Made by a program: the position numbers and the translations under genes
In this document: positions 1 to 4,417 of the stretch, one piece after another
How the letters are laid out: each line of letters starts with the position of its first letter
How positions within the stretch are numbered: the stretch's first letter is position 1
The notes under the pieces: model-generated
Seen by the model: only the letters and a program-made list of their open reading frames with translations
The model's database searches: none
What the model was told of the DNA's origin: nothing
Origin: Stenotrophomonas sp.
Lineage (GTDB): Bacteria; Pseudomonadota; Gammaproteobacteria; Xanthomonadales; Xanthomonadaceae
Assembly (NCBI GenBank): GCA_003525885.1
Contig: DQIG01000090.1
Span: forward strand, 1 to 6,552
Length of the DNA stretch: 6,552 bases
Reading direction: 5' to 3'

Positions 1-800
1 GGCAGCTGCCAGTCCTCCAGTACCGGCAGCAGCTCGCCACGCGCAACGTGCGGTTCGGCCATGTAGCTGGGCAACGCCACCACGCCCAGCCCCGCCAACG
101 CGGCCGCCAGATAGGCGTTGCCGTCATCGAAACCGACCGTATAGCGGCCCTGCACCTCGATGCGCTCATCGCCGCGCTGCGCGCTGAACACACGCGCCCG
201 CCCACTGCGCGGGCTGAGGAAGCCGACCATGTGGTGGTCGGGCCCTTCCAGCGCGCGCGGGTCGGTCGGCAGGCCGCAGCGCTGCACATAGCCCGGGCTG
301 GCGTGGAAGCCGATCGGCAGCGCTGCCAGCGGCCGTGCCACCAGTGCAGGATCGGCCGGGGTGCCGCCGCGGATCACGCAGTCGACGTTGTCGGCGATGA
401 CGTCAACCTCGCGGTCACTGACGCCGATATCCAGCTGGATCTCCGGGTAGCGTGCCTGGAAATCCGGCAGTGCCGGCACCAGCCGCAACCGCGCGTACGG
501 TCCGGGCACATCCACGCGCAGCCGCCCGCGCGGCTGGGTGGCCGCGTCGCCCAGCCCGCCCTCCACCTCGTCCAGCTCGGCCAGCAGGCGGGCGATGCGC
601 GGATAGTAGGCCGCACCGTCGGCAGTGACGCTGACCCGCCGGGTGGTGCGGTTGAGCAGCCGCAGCCGCAGGTGCGCCTCCAGCTGCTGCACCAGCTGGG
701 TGGTCGTGGTGCGGCTGATCTGCAGGGTCTGCGCGGCGCGGGTGAAGCTGCCGGTTTCCACCACCCGGGCAAAGGCCCGCATCGCCTCGAAACGGTCCAT
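1..800 (-). CDS. LysR-type transcriptional regulator (3' end outside window)
   Basis: Reading the minus strand from an ATG at 800-798 gives an open frame of 266 codons that runs off the left edge. The N-terminus (MDRFEAMRAFARVVETGSFT) is the classic LysR winged helix-turn-helix opening. The recognition region spans about residues 18-42, and LLNRTTRRVSVTADG at about 48-62 is the usual wing and linker. From about residue 90 an effector-binding domain (periplasmic-binding-protein fold) begins, and it reaches the segment DDGNAYLAAALAGLGVVALP typical of its second half. The style resembles the CrgA-like subgroup, from memory of the family. Most members are about 300 residues, so only roughly 30-40 C-terminal residues should be missing. 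A weak Shine-Dalgarno AGGG (810-807) lies 6 nt before the ATG. The gene is divergent from the RidA-family gene at 909, which makes that gene the natural candidate target. The effector is unknown. The family assignment is secure; the regulon is inference. Confidence 0.93.
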   Translation of the reverse strand, partial: MDRFEAMRAFARVVETGSFTRAAQTLQISRTTTTQLVQQLEAHLRLRLLNRTTRRVSVTADGAAYYPRIARLLAELDEVEGGLGDAATQPRGRLRVDVPGPYARLRLVPALPDFQARYPEIQLDIGVSDREVDVIADNVDCVIRGGTPADPALVARPLAALPIGFHASPGYVQRCGLPTDPRALEGPDHHMVGFLSPRSGRARVFSAQRGDERIEVQGRYTVGFDDGNAYLAAALAGLGVVALPSYMAEPHVARGELLPVLEDWQL

Positions 801-810
801 GGCCGGCCCT

Positions 811-835
811 GATTGTTTGGGATTGGCAATCAATC
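811..835. promoter_or_regulatory. Candidate LysR-type operator dyad
   Basis: GATTG at 811-815 and CAATC at 827-831 form perfect 5-bp inverted arms separated by 11 bp. A second GATTG (821-825) and a second CAATC (831-835) overlap this dyad, so the site contains nested symmetric half-sites, including GATTG-G-CAATC at 821-831. LysR-type regulators usually bind interrupted dyads of about 15-21 bp in the gap between the regulator and its divergent target. This site lies 10 bp upstream of the lysR start and covers the predicted lysR transcription start, which would suit autorepression. The symmetry is directly visible; the binding role is inference. Confidence 0.4.
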
Positions 836-860
836 TAGACCGATCATCGCGGTTTATCCA
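832..860 (-). promoter_or_regulatory. Candidate promoter of the lysR gene
   Basis: On the minus strand there is TGGATA (860-855) as a -35 box, a 17-bp spacer, and TAGATT (837-832) as a -10 box. Each box matches 4 of 6 sigma-70 consensus positions, and the spacing is optimal. Transcription would start near 825, leaving a leader of about 25 nt before the ATG at 800. The -10 box overlaps the right arms of the GATTG/CAATC dyad. This is a motif match only, and such matches arise by chance in intergenic DNA. Confidence 0.3.
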
Positions 861-908
861 GACAGCGTTGGCGGGGAGGATGGCGTTCTCTCCCACGGGA
901 TCTTCCCC

Positions 909-1298
909 ATGTCACAGCGTGATGTCGTTTTCCCCGCCGGCCGCCAGGCCCTCTACGAGCGCAACCGCTACTCGCCGGCGATCCGATCCGATGGCTTCCT
1001 GTTCGTTTCCGGCCAGGTCGGCAGCCGCGAGGACGGCTCGCCCGAGCCGGAGTTCGAAACGCAGGTGCGCCGTGCCTTCGAGAATCTCAACGCGGTGTTG
1101 GCCGCCGCAGGCTGCACGTTCGATGACGTGATCGACGTGACCGTGTTCCTGGTCGATCCGGAGAAGAATTTCGAGAAGGCCTGGGCGATCGTGCCCGAGT
1201 ACTGGGGCGAGGCACCGCACCCGACCCTGACCGGCATCGGCGTGACCTGGCTGTACGGGTTCCAGTTCGAGATCAAGGTGATCGCGAAGCTGCCGTGA
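909..1298 (+). CDS. RidA/YjgF/UK114-family protein lacking the RidA arginine
   Basis: This is a 129-residue protein of the Rid superfamily, which are small cytosolic trimers with a chorismate-mutase-like fold. Visible family marks are FLFVSGQVG (residues 30-38), the helix from about 48 to 67 (ETQVRRAFENLNAVLAAAG), the strand VIDVTVFLVD (74-83) and the C-terminal FEIKVIAKLP (120-129). RidA enzymes hydrolyse reactive enamine/imine intermediates using an Arg in a PARS motif. Here the aligned stretch is P105-T106-L107-T108, so the Arg is replaced by Leu, and imine deaminase activity should not be assumed. The start at 909 gives the usual family length; the in-frame ATG at 813 would add 32 unconserved residues crossing the operator region. 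No good Shine-Dalgarno precedes 909. The gene is divergent from the LysR-type regulator, which may control it. Family membership is secure; substrate and role are unknown. Confidence 0.9.
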   Translation: MSQRDVVFPAGRQALYERNRYSPAIRSDGFLFVSGQVGSREDGSPEPEFETQVRRAFENLNAVLAAAGCTFDDVIDVTVFLVDPEKNFEKAWAIVPEYWGEAPHPTLTGIGVTWLYGFQFEIKVIAKLP

Positions 1299-1304
1299 TC
1301 GTCA

Positions 1305-1370
1305 CTGTAGAGCCGAGCCCATGCTCGGCTGACCACGCGAAAGCAGCCGAGCATGGGCTCGGCTCTACAG
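1305..1370. repeat. SMAG-like (GTAG) repetitive extragenic palindrome pair, inverted
   Basis: Positions 1305-1331 and 1344-1370 are perfect 27-bp inverted copies separated by 12 bp. Each copy also folds on itself: AGCCGAGC (1311-1318) pairs with GCTCGGCT (1323-1330), and AGCCGAGC (1345-1352) pairs with GCTCGGCT (1357-1364), each with a 4-nt loop. The outer ends carry GTAG (1307-1310) and its complement CTAC (1365-1368). A GTAG head before a GC-rich palindrome is the hallmark of S. maltophilia SMAG elements, which are REPs thought to be mobilised by RAYT-type transposases and are often found as inverted dimers. It begins 6 bp after the RidA-family stop codon, so it may stabilise or end that transcript, but no T-tract follows. 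Confidence 0.88.
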
Positions 1371-1408
1371 ACGCGCAGCCCGGTGTGCGACCCCACGGGC
1401 CGAAAAGC

Positions 1409-1428
1409 GTGCCGACCAAGGTCGGCAC
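1409..1428. repeat. Second intergenic palindrome (9-bp stem, 2-nt loop)
   Basis: GTGCCGACC (1409-1417) and GGTCGGCAC (1420-1428) form a perfect 9-bp stem closed by only AA (1418-1419). Its sequence is unrelated to the GTAG palindromes 40 bp upstream. From memory, near-identical hairpins recur between genes in Stenotrophomonas, so it is probably another dispersed repeat family. There is no T-run after it, which argues against a standard intrinsic terminator. In the remaining DNA to 1500, imperfect direct copies of AGGGCAG occur at 1434-1440 and 1457-1463, and nothing else is recognised. Confidence 0.6.
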
Positions 1429-1562
1429 CCACAAGGGCAGGAGGTCGGCCCACCAGGGCAGAAGGCCCCGCGCCCGGCCCACCTGAACGGGAGATTCCGA
1501 CGAATTCCCGAAGCGGCCATTGATATTGTATCCGGCGAAAACCGCTTGCTAGCCTCCCGTCC

Positions 1563-1895
1563 ATGCGCCGGATCTCCCGCCACCTTCGCTCGTACCTGCT
1601 GATGCTGCTGATGGCGGCATTCGTGGTCGTGCCGGTGGCCGATGCGCTGGCGTGCACGGTGGAACCGCACGCCAGCACGGTGCATGTGGAGTCCGCACCG
1701 GATTCCGATGGAGATGCCGACGGCAAGCATGTCGGCGCCTGTGGCCACAACCACTGCCACCACTCCAACTTGAGCCTGCCGGCACACACGCTGGCCGCGT
1801 TCGGTGCGCCACTGCCGGCGCGCTGGATGAATGCCGGCGACGCGGCGACCTATGCGGTCGCCCAGGATGAACTGACGCGTCCTCCCCGGGCGTGA
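1563..1895 (+). CDS. Small exported His/Cys-rich protein, CzcI-like in position
   Basis: The encoded protein has 110 residues. It opens with a basic n-region (MRRISRHLRSY), a hydrophobic core at about 12-26 and a signal-peptidase-I-like site after A28 (ADA) or A30 (ALA). The mature part has an acidic run at about 47-53 (DSDGDAD) followed by CGHNHCHH at 60-67. In total, Cys 31, 60 and 65 and at least eight His residues (36, 41, 56, 62, 64, 66, 67, 75) could bind metal in the periplasm. Small exported proteins of this kind, such as CzcI, commonly precede czcCBA operons, and their exact role is not settled. It ends 56 bp before czcC on the same strand, so co-transcription is likely. No Shine-Dalgarno is visible before the ATG at 1563; this start was chosen because it alone gives a complete signal peptide. 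The export and metal-ligand features are seen; the CzcI relationship is an inference from context and composition. Confidence 0.75.
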   Translation: MRRISRHLRSYLLMLLMAAFVVVPVADALACTVEPHASTVHVESAPDSDGDADGKHVGACGHNHCHHSNLSLPAHTLAAFGAPLPARWMNAGDAATYAVAQDELTRPPRA

Positions 1896-1906
1896 GTTGA
1901 GCGTGT

Positions 1907-1920
1907 CCCGCATTCGCGGG
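1907..1920 (+). other. Short intercistronic hairpin between the small gene and czcC
   Basis: CCCGC (1907-1911) pairs with GCGGG (1916-1920) around the loop ATTC. It lies 11 bp after the stop codon of the small His/Cys-rich gene and 31 bp before the czcC ATG. There is no following T-tract, so it is not a convincing terminator. It could act as a processing or mRNA-stability element, or simply be chance in GC-rich DNA. Confidence 0.3.
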
Positions 1921-1951
1921 CTTCGGTTCCCCTCACCTCCGGAAATTCTTC

Positions 1952-3205
1952 ATGTCGACCCTGACACGTCGGCCGCTGCGTGCGGCCGGGCTGGTCGTCG
2001 CCGTGTTGCTGGGCCTGGCCCCAGCAATGCAGGCGTCGGCACAAGCCGCCCCTTCCTACGACACCCTGCTTGAACGCCTGGACCAGCTGCCCGGCACCCG
2101 CGTCGGTACGGCACTGGCCGAGGCCGCCGACGCGCGCGCCGACCAGGCCCGTGCGTTGCCCAACCCCTCCCTCTCCTACTCGGCTGAAAATGCCTGGGGC
2201 ACCGGCTCCTATGGCGGCATGGGCAAGGCCGATACTGTGCTCACCCTGTCCCAGCCGCTGGAGGTCTGGGGCCAGCGCGGCGCGCGCGTCCGTGCGGCCC
2301 GCGCCGAAGCACAGGCGGCCAACCTGCGTGGCGCGCAGAGCCGCAGCGACGTGGCCAGCCAGCTGGCGGTGGTCTACGCACAGGCGGAAAGTGCACTGCG
2401 CCGCTACACCTTGGCCGAAGAGGCACTGAGCCTCACCCGCGATGACGCCAACGCCGTCAATGCGATGGTCAAGCAGGGCCGCGAACCACAGCTGCGTGCG
2501 GTGCAGGCGCAAAGCGAAGTGGCCAACGCCAGCGCCTCGCTGGATGAAGCGCAGGCCTTCCGCGATGCAGCGCTGGCCCGCCTGGCCGGTGCCGCGCTGC
2601 TGGATGCGCCAGTGCAGTCGATCGACAACAGCCTGCTCGACCGCGCGCCGCCGCTGCCGCGCGGTGCCACCGATACCGCATTGGCGGTGCGCATCGCCGA
2701 AGCCGAAGCCGATGCGGCGGGCAAGCTGGTCGACGTGGAGCGCAAGCGCGCCCTGCCCGACCTCAGCGTCACCGCAGCGCAGACCCGCTTCCGCGAAGGC
2801 GGCGAGCGTGCCTACAACCTCGGGCTCAGCCTCAGCATCCCGCTGTTCGACCGCAACCGCGGTGGCATCCGCGCCGCCAATGCCGACCAGCGCGCGGCCG
2901 AGGCACGCCTGGACCAGCAGCGCCGCGACAGCGAGGCAGCACGCCTGTCCGCCGTAGCCGGACTGAAAGCCGCCGGCAGCCGTACCCGCGCCGCCGATGA
3001 AAGCGTAGTCGCCGCCGAAGAGGCGTATCGCCTCGCACGCGTCGGCTTCGACGCCGGACGCATCTCGCAGCTGGAACTGCGCAGCACGCGCAGCGCCCTC
3101 ATCGCCGCCCGCGGCACCGCCGTGGATGCGCGCCTGTCGCGCGTCGGCGCGGAAATCGATCTTGCCCGCCTTGAAGGGCGCGCACCTTTTGTGGAGGCCA
3201 AATGA
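1952..3205 (+). CDS. czcC: CzcC-type outer-membrane efflux channel (TolC/OEP family)
   Basis: This 417-residue outer-membrane component of a tripartite heavy-metal efflux pump has the size typical of CzcC. The N-terminus is a signal peptide (RRPLR, then a hydrophobic stretch at about 11-25) with likely cleavage after A30 or A32. There is no lipobox Cys. Two tandem outer-membrane-efflux repeats follow: the first opens with ARALPNPSLSYSAEN (about 67-81). The second opens with RALPDLSVTAAQ and carries LSLSIPLFDRNRGG (292-305), the most diagnostic motif of the family. Between them are long Ala/Glu/Arg-rich helices that would form the periplasmic alpha-barrel. Three such subunits make a channel that receives metal from the CzcB/CzcA complex. 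A modest ribosome site (GGAA, 1941-1944) precedes the ATG. The stop codon overlaps the next start (ATGA at 3202-3205), implying translational coupling with czcB. Other heavy-metal RND channels such as CnrC or NccC are similar; the CzcA signature downstream favours Czc. Confidence 0.92.
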   Translation: MSTLTRRPLRAAGLVVAVLLGLAPAMQASAQAAPSYDTLLERLDQLPGTRVGTALAEAADARADQARALPNPSLSYSAENAWGTGSYGGMGKADTVLTLSQPLEVWGQRGARVRAARAEAQAANLRGAQSRSDVASQLAVVYAQAESALRRYTLAEEALSLTRDDANAVNAMVKQGREPQLRAVQAQSEVANASASLDEAQAFRDAALARLAGAALLDAPVQSIDNSLLDRAPPLPRGATDTALAVRIAEAEADAAGKLVDVERKRALPDLSVTAAQTRFREGGERAYNLGLSLSIPLFDRNRGGIRAANADQRAAEARLDQQRRDSEAARLSAVAGLKAAGSRTRAADESVVAAEEAYRLARVGFDAGRISQLELRSTRSALIAARGTAVDARLSRVGAEIDLARLEGRAPFVEAK

Positions 3206-4407
3206 CTCTCTCCCGTACTTTCCCGCTGATCGGCGGCGTGCTGCTGACCGTGTTCCTGGCCGGCTGCGCTGGCAACGCGCAGGCGCCCGCAAATGAAGAC
3301 CCGGCTGCGGCCAAGGCCGGCACGGACGACGGCCATGGCCATGCGACCGACAGCAAGGAGGCCAAGGCCGAATCCACGAAAGCGCCGGCCGACGCTGATG
3401 AGGGTGTCGTGCAGTTGACGCCTGAGCAGATCAAGGCATCCGGTATCGAAGTGGTCGCGATCGGTCGCGGTGGCGGCGGCTCCACGCGCCTGTCCGGCCG
3501 GGTCGAACCGTCGGTCGGTGCACGCGCCTCGGTGGCTTCGACCGTGACCGGCCGCGTCGAACGCGTGCTGGTCGCGCCGGGCACCGCGGTGAAGCAGAAC
3601 CAGGCACTGGCCATCGTGGTCAGCGGCGAAGCGGCGGTGTTCCGTGCCAATGCGCTGGCTGCATCGGCCGAGGCCGAGGCCGCGCGCCTGGCCTATGGCC
3701 GCGACAAGGCGCTGGTCGACCAGGGCGTGGTCGCGCGCCAGGAAATGGAAGCCTCGCGCGCCCGTTCGCTGGCGGCACAGGCCCAGGCCGCCGCCGCGCA
3801 GGCGCAGGCCGCCGCCAACGGTGCGCCCGATGCCAGTGGCCGCGTGCGCATCACCAGTCCGGTGGCCGGCATCGTCGGCAACGTGCAGGTCACCCCGGGT
3901 GGCGTGGTCGCCGCCGGCAGCGCCGTGGCCGACGTCGCCGATCCGGCGATGAACGAGCTGGTGTTCACCGCACCGCCGGCGCTGGCCGCGCAGGTCACGC
4001 CGGGCATGAAGCTGGAGGTGAGCGTACCGGGTGGCAGCTTCACCGCTACCGTCACCGGCTCGGCCGCGGATGTGCGGCAGCAGGGCGGCGTCGCGGTGAT
4101 CCGTGCCACGCCGGTGGATGCGTCGCTGCCGCCGGCGGGTTCGCCGGTATCGGCGGTGGTGGTCACCGAGGGCCAGGACGGCTCGCTCAGCGTGCCGGCC
4201 GACGCAGTGCAGAACGTCGATGGCAGCAGTGCGGTGTTCGTCGCCGTCGAAGGTGGCTTCAAGGCGCAACCCGTCCTGGCCGGGCGCCGTGCCGGTGACC
4301 GCATCGAGATCCTCGGTGGGCTGACCGGCAGCGAGCGCGTCGTCGGTGCCAATGCCTTCCTGCTCAAGGCCGAACTGGCCAAGGGCGAAGCCGAGCACGG
4401 CCACTGA
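3202..4407 (+). CDS. czcB: CzcB-type periplasmic adaptor lipoprotein (RND membrane fusion protein)
   Basis: This 401-residue adaptor joins the inner-membrane pump CzcA to the outer-membrane channel CzcC. A lipobox LAGC at residues 19-22 predicts lipid attachment at C22. After it comes a flexible Asp/Lys/Ala-rich segment with a His motif (HGH, 45-47), and the protein ends in EHGH, so possible metal ligands lie at both ends. Domains in order are: first lipoyl half with GRVERVLVAPGTAVKQNQ (117-134); alpha-hairpin at about 145-207, whose second arm is an Ala/Gln-rich run; second lipoyl half with SPVAGIVGNVQVTPGG at about 218-233; beta-barrel at about 250-325; membrane-proximal domain at the C-terminus. 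A strong GGAGG (3193-3197) inside the end of czcC serves the overlapping start. It is shorter than the 520-residue C. metallidurans CzcB, so it appears to lack that protein's extra C-terminal extension (comparison from memory). Confidence 0.93.
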   Translation: MTLSRTFPLIGGVLLTVFLAGCAGNAQAPANEDPAAAKAGTDDGHGHATDSKEAKAESTKAPADADEGVVQLTPEQIKASGIEVVAIGRGGGGSTRLSGRVEPSVGARASVASTVTGRVERVLVAPGTAVKQNQALAIVVSGEAAVFRANALAASAEAEAARLAYGRDKALVDQGVVARQEMEASRARSLAAQAQAAAAQAQAAANGAPDASGRVRITSPVAGIVGNVQVTPGGVVAAGSAVADVADPAMNELVFTAPPALAAQVTPGMKLEVSVPGGSFTATVTGSAADVRQQGGVAVIRATPVDASLPPAGSPVSAVVVTEGQDGSLSVPADAVQNVDGSSAVFVAVEGGFKAQPVLAGRRAGDRIEILGGLTGSERVVGANAFLLKAELAKGEAEHGH

Positions 4408-4417
4408 GGAGGCGACC

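Noticed and set aside
48..812. 254-codon plus-strand frame opposite the lysR gene
   Set aside because: The minus strand encodes a clear LysR-type protein here; the plus-strand translation is His/Arg/Gln-rich with no family resemblance.
813..908. Upstream ATG (813) as the start of the RidA-family gene
   Set aside because: It would add 32 residues without family similarity and place coding sequence over the dyad and lysR promoter region; the ATG at 909 gives the normal family length.
1305..1370. Intrinsic terminator for the RidA-family gene
   Set aside because: The stem is strong but no T-rich tract follows, and the GTAG-headed paired structure is better explained as a REP dimer, though it may still influence the RNA end.
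1295..1486. 63-codon frame running through the palindromes
   Set aside because: It is built from the inverted repeats and the second hairpin, has no ribosome site, overlaps the end of the RidA-family gene and resembles no protein family.
1511..1547. AAGCGG / CCGCTT inverted repeat upstream of the small gene as a metal-regulator operator
   Set aside because: The arms are only 6 bp and separated by 25 bp, which is easily chance in GC-rich DNA and matches no operator I know.
1520..1552. Promoter for the small His/Cys-rich gene using TTGATA at 1520-1525
   Set aside because: The -35-like hexamer is good, but no acceptable -10 lies 16-19 bp downstream; TGCTAG at 21 bp is a poor match. A promoter must exist nearby but cannot be placed.
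1850..3292. 480-codon minus-strand open frame opposite czcC
   Set aside because: It is opposite a convincing TolC-family gene. The translation is a low-complexity mix of Gly, Ala, Arg and Gln with no recognisable domain, as expected for the antisense of a GC-biased gene.
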